Translations under genes and position numbers: made by a program
Source of the DNA: Streptosporangium lutulentum
Lineage (GTDB): Bacteria > Actinomycetota > Actinomycetes > Streptosporangiales > Streptosporangiaceae
Reading direction: 5' to 3'
DNA length: 64,000 nucleotides
NCBI RefSeq assembly: GCF_030811455.1
Contig: NZ_JAUSQU010000001.1
Span: 2,728,001-2,792,000, forward strand
The notes under the pieces: model-generated
The model's input: only the letters and a program-made list of their open reading frames with translations
What the model was told of the DNA's origin: nothing
The model's database searches: none
Shown: piece by piece, positions 47,137-54,194 of the stretch
Numbering within the stretch: the first letter of the stretch is position 1
Layout: each line of letters starts with the position of its first letter

Positions 47137-47607
47137 TCACACCGCCCGGAAGAAGCCGACGGAGTCGATCTGGGCGACCATGTTGGAGCCGTCCGGGATC
47201 ATGGGGAAGTCGTGGCTGGTCAGCGGGATGATCTCGCTGTCGGCCGATTCGGTCGCTGGCCGGTAGCAGATGGCGATCTTCGCCCAGTTCGAGCCCGGCA
47301 GGACGTTGGTCCACGTCTGGTCGGGGATGTCGAGGTCGATGCGGTCGTTCGCGTCGTCAGGGCTGAGGACACCGAGGTCAGCCGCCGTCAGGACCTTACG
47401 GACGTACCCGCCGTTGGTCGCCTCGTTGGTGGCGCCCGCGAGGACGTCAGCCAGCGTGTCCTTGTCCTTGAGGACCGCATCGGACTCAACGTCCTCCTCG
47501 GCCAGGACGACCAGGAGCAGCGCGCTGTCGGCCGGGTCGCCGGTCTTGACCCGGTTGTACAGCTCGACGGCGCGGCCCTTGCTGATGTTGAACTGAAAAT
47601 CAGCCAT
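47137..47607 (-). CDS. Virion-type protein downstream of terminase
   Basis: 156 residues from ATG 47607 after GAGGAG. ADFQFNISKGRAVELYNRVK, an Asp/Glu-rich middle (LAEEDVESDAVLKDKDTLAD) and a C-terminal beta part ending QIDSVGFFRAV. First gene of a block after the terminase terminator. Function unknown; structural role likely from position. Confidence 0.55.
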   Translation of the reverse strand: MADFQFNISKGRAVELYNRVKTGDPADSALLLVVLAEEDVESDAVLKDKDTLADVLAGATNEATNGGYVRKVLTAADLGVLSPDDANDRIDLDIPDQTWTNVLPGSNWAKIAICYRPATESADSEIIPLTSHDFPMIPDGSNMVAQIDSVGFFRAV

Positions 47608-47640
47608 GACTCTCCTCACGGGGTGAGATGAATTAGGTGG

Positions 47641-47682
47641 TCTTGGCCTCCGCGCAGCCCCTCAACTGCGCGGAGGCCAAGA
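47641..47682. terminator. Hairpin terminator after the terminase genes
   Basis: Perfect 17-bp arms (47641-47657 and 47666-47682; TCTTGGCCTCCGCGCAG) around eight bases. Confidence 0.75.
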
Positions 47683-47755
47683 GCACCGAGGCTCGACGCG
47701 CTGCGGAAGGTCAGCGCGGAGCCGCCCGCACCCGGTGGAGTGCGGGGTCTGTAAC

Positions 47756-47773
47756 GCCAGCGGTAGAGCTAGC
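47756..47773. repeat. Bipartite motif GCCAGC-N6-GCTAGC at the terminase stop
   Basis: Spacer GGTAGA. It begins one base after the TGA of the terminase gene on the transcribed strand. The copy at 19928-19945 has the closely similar spacer GGTATT. Confidence 0.55.
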
Positions 47774-47774
47774 G

Positions 47775-49061
47775 TCAGAAGTTCGAGACGGCCTCCATCA
47801 GCGGCATCCATGCCGCCTGCGTGGTGTGCAGGATGTACCGGCCGGCGTCGAGGCTGTGGTCATCGAGCTTGACCGGAGCGTCGTCGCCCTTCTCGGCTTT
47901 CCGGTCGTCCCAGGAGTAGGAGCCGATTTCACCGAGCCAGCCCGCGCAGGAGCGGTGCACCCGCAGTTGGTCAGCGGCGATCAAGTTGGACACGGTGCGG
48001 ATGCCGTCGAGCACGGAGTTGTCGCCGAGCTGCGGCAGCATCCCGTCGTGATGCAATTGGGTCACGAAGCTCGCCGCGCTGGGGTCAACAATGATCCAGT
48101 CCGGCCGGACGCCCCGGGTGCCGGGGCCGTAGGTGTCGGGGACGTTGTCCAGCCACTCGCTGACCTTCTTGGAGTACTCGGCGTCGGTGAGCTGCCTGCG
48201 CTCCAGGCGGGAGTCCCACCGCCACTCCGACACCAGATAGACCCTGCGCTGCCCCTCCCTGTCCGGGGTGGACACTCCAGCGAGGATCGCTGAGAACGGG
48301 TTGACGGTGCCGTAGTCGATCCCGACGCCGAGCCACCGTTCCATGAGCGGAATCGAGTCCACGATGTGCCGCTCCGGGTCCCACATGTCGAAGATCGCGC
48401 CTTCGGCCATGCACCACTCGCCGAGGACGTATCGGCGGTACCACAGGCCCGTGTACTCGCTTTTCAGATTGCTGACGTACACCGGGTCGAGCGCGGGGTT
48501 GTCGTCGAGGATGAAGTGCCACCACTTCAGGTCCAGCTCATGCGACCTGAGGAGGAACCTCTTCCTCAGCCAGTGGTTCGGCGCGTCCGGGTTCGTCGTC
48601 GCGAAGATCTTGCTGCCGGTGACGGAGCAGCGGGCGAGGAGCTGGTCCCAGAACGATTCAGGGATCAGCGTCGCCTCGTCAACGTACGCGCCCGCGCAGG
48701 TCAGGCCACGCAGGCGGGACTCGGCGCGCACGTCGTTTGCGCTGATGATCTCCACCCGGCGGCCGAGGATGTTGGCCGTCGGCGCGCCGCGCGTAAAGAA
48801 GATCCTTTTAGCGATCGGTCCCGTCAGCGACGGGTCCATCAGCGGCTCGAAAACGTTTCTCGCGATGGTGTCCGCGGTCTTACCGACGATGACCAGGTGG
48901 CCGCCGCGCGGGGCCTGCGCTACGTACATCAGCCATCTGAGCAGGGACGCGATGGTCTTTCCGGATCGGACGCTGCCGGTCCAGATGTTGATGCGGGCCG
49001 TGGATTCAGCGATGCTGCGCTCCTGCGCAGGCGACAGCGTGACGAGCGCGAGTTTGCTCAC
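47775..49061 (-). CDS. terL: Terminase large subunit
   Basis: 428 residues from GTG 49061, overlapping the small-subunit stop. The ATPase has Walker A GSVRSGKT (residues 29-36) and Walker B GAYVDEA (Asp128, Glu129). The RNase-H-like nuclease begins at GVGIDYGTVN (Asp249), with a second Asp in WIIVDPSAASF. These are the packaging motor and headful/cos nuclease of tailed phages. The best single proof of a complete packaging module. Confidence 0.92.
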   Translation of the reverse strand: MSKLALVTLSPAQERSIAESTARINIWTGSVRSGKTIASLLRWLMYVAQAPRGGHLVIVGKTADTIARNVFEPLMDPSLTGPIAKRIFFTRGAPTANILGRRVEIISANDVRAESRLRGLTCAGAYVDEATLIPESFWDQLLARCSVTGSKIFATTNPDAPNHWLRKRFLLRSHELDLKWWHFILDDNPALDPVYVSNLKSEYTGLWYRRYVLGEWCMAEGAIFDMWDPERHIVDSIPLMERWLGVGIDYGTVNPFSAILAGVSTPDREGQRRVYLVSEWRWDSRLERRQLTDAEYSKKVSEWLDNVPDTYGPGTRGVRPDWIIVDPSAASFVTQLHHDGMLPQLGDNSVLDGIRTVSNLIAADQLRVHRSCAGWLGEIGSYSWDDRKAEKGDDAPVKLDDHSLDAGRYILHTTQAAWMPLMEAVSNF

Positions 49062-49537
49062 TCGCCGTCCTCGCTGGCCTCGATGGCATCGACGATCTCC
49101 ACCGTTGGCAACCCGGCCGGGGTGTGCCGGGCCTGCATCTGCGCGAACAGCGCCCCGAGCAGGCTGACGGCGTCGGAGCTCTCCGACCCGTTGCGGTTGA
49201 TCAAGTCGAGGCCCAGCAGACTGCAACGGCGCGTGATCAGCTTCTCGGCCTGCTCGACGGCCTTGACGTCGCCCTGCAGAGCCTTGGACCAGATACCGGC
49301 CATGAGCCGGTCCAGCCGGTCGATCTCCATCTTCAGGAGTTCTTCGGATGCGATCTGTTCGGCCTTGGCCGCCTTCTGCATCGCGCGAGTGATGTCCTTG
49401 ACGGCTGCGGCCGAGGAGGCATAACCGAGGGATTCCGCGATGACCGTGGGGCTGACGCCCGCGATGCGCATCTGGACGGCTTTGGCTCTACGCTCAGCGA
49501 CGACGGTGGCCGAGGCCCGGCGGCGGCTGGAGACCAT
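49058..49537 (-). CDS. terS: Terminase small subunit
   Basis: 159 residues from ATG 49537. ERRAKAVQMRIAGVSPTVIA then ESLGYASSAAAVKDITRAMQ is the N-terminal helix-turn-helix that recognises the packaging site, followed by an oligomerisation helix (EELLKMEIDRLDRLMAGIWS). It directly precedes and overlaps the large subunit. The ribosome binding site is poor (GGGGG). Confidence 0.8.
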   Translation of the reverse strand: MVSSRRRASATVVAERRAKAVQMRIAGVSPTVIAESLGYASSAAAVKDITRAMQKAAKAEQIASEELLKMEIDRLDRLMAGIWSKALQGDVKAVEQAEKLITRRCSLLGLDLINRNGSESSDAVSLLGALFAQMQARHTPAGLPTVEIVDAIEASEDGE

Positions 49538-49576
49538 GAGGGGACCCCCGTTTCTAGATCGGCAGTTGGAGGGCGT

Positions 49577-49819
49577 ATGCAGACAGAGATGACGCAAGCA
49601 GTTCCGCTTGCGGAAGTGGCCTACGAGATCGAGCACGAGCTGACCGACGTCGACGAGCTCGGCTGGATCGCCGTGGTGGCGCGCACCGGCCGATCCTGGT
49701 TCCGCTGCTCGTGCGGGTTCCGCGTCGAGGACGAGTTCGGCGGGCCGATGCCCACGAACGCCGTGATCGAGCAGGCCGACGACCACCTGATGACGGACCA
49801 CCCGGAGGTGACGCGATGA
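49577..49819 (+). CDS. Small phage protein with CxC motif, rightward
   Basis: 80 residues, ATG 49577 after GGAGG. EVAYEIEHELTDVDELGWIA then RTGRSWFRCSCGFRVEDEFG; ends in an Asp/His-rich helix (NAVIEQADDHLMTDHPEV). First of three rightward genes, overlapping by ATGA and GTGA, against the leftward operon. A bipartite motif lies at 49594-49611 within it. Function unknown. Confidence 0.6.
   Translation: MQTEMTQAVPLAEVAYEIEHELTDVDELGWIAVVARTGRSWFRCSCGFRVEDEFGGPMPTNAVIEQADDHLMTDHPEVTR
49594..49611. repeat. Bipartite motif GCAAGC-N6-GCTTGC
   Basis: Spacer AGTTCC. A perfect inverted repeat just inside the first rightward gene opposite the terminase operon. Confidence 0.5.
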
Positions 49820-50085
49820 CCTACGACATCGAGCCGTACCTGATCGACGTCGACGGCCTGGAGAAGCACCGTCCGACCCCGTCCTGGCCCATCCGGATCG
49901 ACTGGGACATCTACTACGGATGCGAGAAGCCCGACTGTGAGCGGGCCGTCCGTAAGGGCGTCCAGTACTGCTGCACCCCGTGCGCCGTGGCCGGGGAAGG
50001 CAAGTACGAGATCGAGGCCCACATGGCGAGCTGCGACGAGAAGTGGGCCTACCGGAGGCCGCATGTCGAGGCGAACACCTGGTGA
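49816..50085 (+). CDS. Cys-rich small phage protein
   Basis: 89 residues; ATG 49816 overlaps the previous stop, with CGGAGG upstream. YYGCEKPDCERAVRKGVQYC followed by CTPCA gives four or five Cys that could bind zinc. Middle gene of a coupled rightward trio. Function unknown. Confidence 0.6.
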   Translation: MTYDIEPYLIDVDGLEKHRPTPSWPIRIDWDIYYGCEKPDCERAVRKGVQYCCTPCAVAGEGKYEIEAHMASCDEKWAYRRPHVEANTW

Positions 50086-50348
50086 GAGACCTCGCTGACT
50101 TCTACGACGTGGGCCCGAAGGTCATCCAGCTACTCGGCGGCCCGAACGACGGCGAGCGCGTCAATATCGGCTACTGCAGGTGGCCCGACACCTGGCGGAT
50201 GCCGAGGAAACCCAGCCCGTCCATCAGGCTGTACTCGCCCGAAGACGAACCGAACCCTGTGGCCCCCACCGGCCACCCGGCCTACCGGCACACGGGCTCG
50301 ACCAACGACCGGGGCGAGCGGATCTACCAGTACGTCGGTGACCTCTGA
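50082..50348 (+). CDS. Small phage protein with LLGGPNDGE motif
   Basis: 88 residues, GTG 50082 overlapping the previous stop. VIQLLGGPNDGERVNIGYCR near the start and AYRHTGSTNDRGERIYQYVG at the end match a family of short streptomycete/actinophage proteins with 'LLGGPxDG' and 'YRxTGRTD' ends. Its coding strand overlaps the C-terminal part of RusA antisense by 219 bases. Function unknown. Confidence 0.6.
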   Translation: MRDLADFYDVGPKVIQLLGGPNDGERVNIGYCRWPDTWRMPRKPSPSIRLYSPEDEPNPVAPTGHPAYRHTGSTNDRGERIYQYVGDL

Positions 50349-50726
50349 GCCGTACCAGAGGTGCAGGGCAAGCTGGCCGCGCTTCACGACCGGGCCGAGC
50401 CGCATGTCCGGGCCGACCAGGCGGGTGTGGTCGTCGTCGTCGAGCACGCCGGCGTCGACCAGCCCGTCCACGGCGGCCTTCGCGGATGGATACCAGTTGC
50501 CCGGGTCGCGGCGGCGCCGGTCGACGGGCCGCACCTCTCCGACGACGTACACCCGGTCGAAGTGGGGTACGCCGCGCGCCTTCGCCGCGGCGTGGCCAGC
50601 GCGGCGCAGCAGCTTCGTGAGCCGGGCCTTGACCATCGGGTGAAGCCGCTGATTGGAGTTCAGCAACTCCATCCCGATCGGCAGCTCCACTGTCCAGTCC
50701 GGGGGCGGGCGCTCGTCGAACCACAC
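50130..50726 (-). CDS. RusA-like Holliday junction resolvase
   Basis: 198 residues from GTG 50726, six to eight bases after GAGGGGAG. NSNQRLHPMVKARLTKLLRR, then RPVDRRRRDPGNWYPSAKAA followed by VDGLVDAGVLDDDD carries the RusA-family acidic residues and Lys that bind metal and cut four-way junctions. The last ~65 residues lie antisense to the rightward gene at 50082 and lack family features, so the functional protein may end earlier. It would resolve recombination intermediates before packaging. Confidence 0.75.
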   Translation of the reverse strand: MWFDERPPPDWTVELPIGMELLNSNQRLHPMVKARLTKLLRRAGHAAAKARGVPHFDRVYVVGEVRPVDRRRRDPGNWYPSAKAAVDGLVDAGVLDDDDHTRLVGPDMRLGPVVKRGQLALHLWYGSEVTDVLVDPLAPVVGRARVPVGRVAGGGHRVRFVFGRVQPDGRAGFPRHPPGVGPPAVADIDALAVVRAAE

Positions 50727-50760
50727 GGCTGTCTCCCCTCTGGTGCGAGACAATGGCCGC

Positions 50761-50994
50761 ATGCGCCCGGTTACGATCATCGCCACCCGCCACGGCGGCC
50801 GGTACGAAGGCGGCCTGTGGGCCGCGTTCCCGCGAGAGCCGTGGGACATCCCGCAGGACGCCTACGGCGGCGACCGCATCGCCTACGACTGGTGGAGCTC
50901 CAACACGAGCCCGGTCGGAGTCGGGGACACACCCGACGAGGCGCTCGCCGACCTGGAACGCAAGCTCACTGAGCAGCCGCGAACGCCCCAATGA
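50761..50994 (+). CDS. Small actinomycete-type protein of unknown function
   Basis: 77 residues from ATG 50761. RPVTIIATRHGGRYEGGLWA then WWSSNTSPVGVGDTPDEALA resembles short streptomycete proteins with 'IATxHGGxYEGG' and 'VGVGDTPxxAL' ends. It is divergent from RusA and its end overlaps the CmoA-like gene antisense by 29 bases. Function unknown. Confidence 0.55.
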   Translation: MRPVTIIATRHGGRYEGGLWAAFPREPWDIPQDAYGGDRIAYDWWSSNTSPVGVGDTPDEALADLERKLTEQPRTPQ

Positions 50995-51700
50995 CCGCCC
51001 AGGAATGCCAGCGGAACAGCACCTCCGGCGCGTGCCAGCCCGCCATGGTGATCGCCTGCATCGTCGCGGCCTGCGGGTAAGGCCGAAGCACACCACGCAG
51101 CGCGCGGGCCTTCGCGCGGATCGCCGAGTCGGTGATCCCGTGCTCGGCCTTGTAGTCGTGCGCCACGTCGGTGCCGATCTCAGCCCACCGGGAGTCAACC
51201 GGCCGGATCTTCTCCGCGACGATCAGCGCGCCCGTCTCGTTCGAGTGCGCGCAGGCCAGGCGCAGCGCGTCCAGCCGGTCCTTCCAGGAGAGGAACTGCA
51301 GCGTGAACAGGGCGAGCGTCAGGTCCGCGTTCGCGTGCGCGAGCGGCGCTTCCTGGATGCGGGCCGCGCTGAGCGTGATGTCGTGCTCGCCGAGGTTCCG
51401 CAGCTCGATCGCGGCTTTGTCGAGCATCGCGGGCTGCTCGTCGTACAGCGCGAACCGGATACCGCGGCCCGGGTGCCGCTTGATGATCCGCTGGGCCGTG
51501 ATGCCGGTCGACGCCCCGAGGTCCGCGACCAGGCCGCCGGCCGGGACGAGCCAGTCAGTGGTCTCGGCGACCAGGTCCTGAATCACGTCGTAGTGCGGCA
51601 CGGACGCGCGCACGTGGTCGTCGAACACCTCGACCACGTTGCTGGTGAACTCCCACCCGCCAGCGTTGAACTGATGGGCGATGTCGCTGTCTTCGGTCAT
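50966..51700 (-). CDS. CmoA-like SAM-dependent enzyme (candidate carboxy-SAM synthase)
   Basis: 244 residues; ATG 51700 overlaps the stop of the amidotransferase gene. Compared from memory with E. coli CmoA, it shares the length and the ordered blocks WEFTSNVVEVFDDHVRASVP plus HY (CmoA WTFDERVAEVF...RSVPGY), the SAM loop DLGASTG (60-66), FTLQFL (132-137), ALIVAEK (158-164), HDYKAEHG (181-188) and a C-terminal GWHAPEVLFRWHSWAVIGAF. CmoA converts SAM and prephenate to carboxy-SAM for tRNA wobble-uridine modification. CmoA's carboxylate-binding Arg199 aligns with an Ala here, with Arg in the next position. CmoB is absent. A general methyltransferase remains possible, but the CmoA blocks are specific. 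Confidence 0.75.
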   Translation of the reverse strand: MTEDSDIAHQFNAGGWEFTSNVVEVFDDHVRASVPHYDVIQDLVAETTDWLVPAGGLVADLGASTGITAQRIIKRHPGRGIRFALYDEQPAMLDKAAIELRNLGEHDITLSAARIQEAPLAHANADLTLALFTLQFLSWKDRLDALRLACAHSNETGALIVAEKIRPVDSRWAEIGTDVAHDYKAEHGITDSAIRAKARALRGVLRPYPQAATMQAITMAGWHAPEVLFRWHSWAVIGAFAAAQ

Positions 51701-53109
51701 GGTTCGCTCCGGACGACGCGCCGGTACTCGGCCCGGTAGAACCGGCCCGGGTCGTGCAGCACTTGGGTGATCGCGGTCTTCAAGCCGAGTCCGTCCTGGA
51801 ACGCGACCTTCGGGCGGCGGACCACCGAGTCGGGCAGCAGCCCGGCGTAGGCGTGCTGCAGGACGGCTTTCGGGTGGGCCTTGCCGTCCGCGACCGCGTG
51901 TCTGGGCAGGCTCAGCGCGAGGTCGACAAGGTCGGGGTCGCAGAACGGCAGGCGCCCTTCCACGCTCGACGCCATGAAGGTCTTGTTGACGCGGGGGAAG
52001 TTCTTCCGCGCCTGCGTGGCCATCAGGTCACGCCGGTAGACGTGCCAGTCGGTCGTCTGCAGGGCGTGGTACGCGAAGCCGTAGGACGCCCACAGCTCGT
52101 CGGACCCCTCACCGGAGTAGGTGACCTTGAAGCCGTCGCCGCGCATCGCGTCGGCCAGGCGCAAGCACGCCCACCCGATCTCTACCTGCGCCTTGTACGG
52201 CATTTCGATCACGGACACCACCCGGGCCAGGTCCGATGCGGTGGGCACCGGGATGTCGACTTCCACCAGCTCGATGCCGAGCTGCTCGGCGGTCTCGCGC
52301 GCGCACCGCAGATCCCTGGATTTCGGGTCAAGGCGGGCGGTGTACGCGACCAGGCCCGGCCGGTGCTGGACCAGCTCGTAGGTGATCGCGGCCGAGTCGA
52401 TCCCGCCGGACAGCAGCGAACACACGGGCACGTCCGAGATCAGGCGCCGCCGTACGGCCCGCGCCAGGGACGATTTCAGCGCGGCACTTGCCTTCGCGAG
52501 GGTCGACGCCGCCGGCGCGCACCCCTGCTTGTGGTAGCGCGTCCACGCGATGCCCTTACGGCTGATCGCCGCCCAGCACCCCGCGGGGACGTCGGCGACG
52601 CTGTTCTCCGTCACCGGCCGACCCATCGCGGTGAACGCTTTCAGCTCGGACGCCACCGCGACCGGCTGCGCCAGGTGCAGGTGAAACGGGATCTCCCCGT
52701 GCCGGTCACGCGCGACGTGAAGCACGCCCGGCCGCCGCTCGTCGGCCCACGCGACGGCGAACATGCCGTTGACCATGGGGAGCGCCGTGTCCGGGCCGAG
52801 GACGTTCAGCGCGGCCGCGAGGACCTCCGTGTCGCCGGTCGTCTTCCACTCCCGGCCCGGGTCGGCCCGCTCGACCGCCAGCCGCAGGTCAGCAGAGTTA
52901 TATATCTCGCCGTTGTACGCGATCGTCACCGGGCCGTCGCGGAACGGCTGGTCGGATCGGCCGCCGGGGTCCTGAATCGCGAGCCGCGTGTGCGCGAGCG
53001 TCACGCCCGCCACGGTGACGACTGCCGCCGCGTCCGGCCCACGGTGGGAGAGCCGGGCGGCGGCCAGCGCGAGGTTCGCTTTCCCGAGGATCGCCGCTAC
53101 TCCGCACAT
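51697..53109 (-). CDS. Asparagine-synthetase-like glutamine amidotransferase
   Basis: 470 residues from ATG 53109, overlapping the methyltransferase end by 13 bases. Class II glutaminase domain 1-180: Cys2 nucleophile (MCGVAAI), SHRGPDA, RLAIQDPGGRSDQPF, YNGEIYN and TGDTEVL. Synthetase domain 200-470: PP-loop SGGIDS (234-239) and EGSDELW. AsnB-type enzymes adenylate a carboxylate with ATP and amidate it with ammonia from Gln. It is shorter than E. coli AsnB (554). Wedged between a C5-methyltransferase and a CmoA-like gene, it is unlikely to make free asparagine; amidation of a carboxymethyl group on DNA is proposed. Confidence 0.85.
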   Translation of the reverse strand: MCGVAAILGKANLALAAARLSHRGPDAAAVVTVAGVTLAHTRLAIQDPGGRSDQPFRDGPVTIAYNGEIYNSADLRLAVERADPGREWKTTGDTEVLAAALNVLGPDTALPMVNGMFAVAWADERRPGVLHVARDRHGEIPFHLHLAQPVAVASELKAFTAMGRPVTENSVADVPAGCWAAISRKGIAWTRYHKQGCAPAASTLAKASAALKSSLARAVRRRLISDVPVCSLLSGGIDSAAITYELVQHRPGLVAYTARLDPKSRDLRCARETAEQLGIELVEVDIPVPTASDLARVVSVIEMPYKAQVEIGWACLRLADAMRGDGFKVTYSGEGSDELWASYGFAYHALQTTDWHVYRRDLMATQARKNFPRVNKTFMASSVEGRLPFCDPDLVDLALSLPRHAVADGKAHPKAVLQHAYAGLLPDSVVRRPKVAFQDGLGLKTAITQVLHDPGRFYRAEYRRVVRSEP

Positions 53110-54194
53110 GGTGTCTCCGCGTCCCGCAGCGGAATGAGGATCTTGTCTCGGATTGTCCCGGCGATCCTGGCCATCATCGGCGGCGGCACCGCGCGCCCGA
53201 TCCGCTCCCAGCGGCGCGCGTAGTTCCCGGTGAGCACGAAGTCGTCGGGGAACCCGCCGATCCTGCGCAGTTCCGGGATCGTCAGGTAACGCGGGTGGGT
53301 CGGGTGCGTGAGCGCGGCCGTGCCCTTCGTTCCGGCTCTGGCCACGATGACCGGGGACGCCTGGTCGAAGCTGAGCCGCTTCAAGTTCAGCCTCGCCGGG
53401 TGGCCTTCGCCCGGCCTGAGCTGCCGCCACAGCCGCTCGATCGAGTAGCCCCGGATGGTGATCGGGTAGCCCGTCTCCGGGTCGTTGTCCAGGTCGTTGA
53501 ACGCCCCCGGCAGGTCCCCGACCGCATCCCGGACGGTGTAGTAATGCGGCTCCGGAGCAGGGTGGACAGGCTCCACGCCCAGGTCGTTACGGACCCCGAC
53601 GAAGATGATCCGCTGCCGTCTCTGCGGGACGCCGAGCCACTGCGCTTCGAGCAGCCGGGCCGTCACCCGGTAACCAGCCTCGCGCAGCGTCTTCAGGATC
53701 CGCTTGAAGTAGCCCTTCGCCGTCCCCTGGACCAGGCCCGCGACGTTCTCCGCGACGAACGTGCGCGGCTGCAGGTCCCGCAGCAGGCGAGCGAACTCGA
53801 AGAACAGGTCGTCCGTGCGCTGCTGGGTGTCGGAGTACTGCTTGACCGTGCCCCACCCGGCCTCGCGCTTACCCGACGTGGAGAACGACGCGCACGGCGG
53901 CGACCCATCCACCAGGTCGATCTCGCCGACGCCCAGGCCCGTCGCGGCCAGGATCTCAGCCGCAGTCACCTTCCGGATGTCGCGGGTGTCGAGGACCGTG
54001 TACGGCGCCGCGTTCGCCTTGTACGTCTCGGCGGCCGCGGGGATGAACTCCGACGCCCACAGCACCCGGAATCCGGCCATTCGGTAGCCGAGCGATGAGC
54101 CGCCGCACCCGGAGAACGTCGAGATCGCGTTGAAGCCGTTCCATGGGGTGGCGGCGATCTCCGCCATCGACGGGATCCGGTACAGCGGCTTCAC
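53097..54194 (-). CDS. C5-cytosine DNA methyltransferase with altered motif X (candidate carboxymethyltransferase)
   Basis: 365 residues from GTG 54194 (GTGA overlap with the ParB-like stop). Motif I FSGCGGSSLGYRMAGF (28-42), motif IV GSPPCASFS with catalytic Cys101, motif VI ENV (149-151), motif VIII QRRQR (191-195), motif IX LRRIGGFPDDF. Motif X, normally GNAVPP or GNSV, is GRAVPP (333-338), so the conserved Asn is Arg334. In M.MpeI the corresponding Asn374, changed to Lys, gives carboxy-SAM use (recalled literature). Together with the CmoA-like gene, transfer of a carboxymethyl group to cytosine C5 is inferred. No restriction endonuclease is near. Confidence 0.85.
   Translation of the reverse strand: MKPLYRIPSMAEIAATPWNGFNAISTFSGCGGSSLGYRMAGFRVLWASEFIPAAAETYKANAAPYTVLDTRDIRKVTAAEILAATGLGVGEIDLVDGSPPCASFSTSGKREAGWGTVKQYSDTQQRTDDLFFEFARLLRDLQPRTFVAENVAGLVQGTAKGYFKRILKTLREAGYRVTARLLEAQWLGVPQRRQRIIFVGVRNDLGVEPVHPAPEPHYYTVRDAVGDLPGAFNDLDNDPETGYPITIRGYSIERLWRQLRPGEGHPARLNLKRLSFDQASPVIVARAGTKGTAALTHPTHPRYLTIPELRRIGGFPDDFVLTGNYARRWERIGRAVPPPMMARIAGTIRDKILIPLRDAETPCAE

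Noticed and set aside
51697..53109. A 7-deazaguanine (preQ0-type) DNA modification pathway
   Set aside because: Amidotransferases occur in that pathway, but no QueC/D/E, FolE or DpdA-like gene is present; the amidotransferase has an AsnB-type synthetase domain.
51697..54194. A restriction-modification system
   Set aside because: No endonuclease gene is adjacent; the neighbours are ParB-like, amidotransferase and CmoA-like genes instead.
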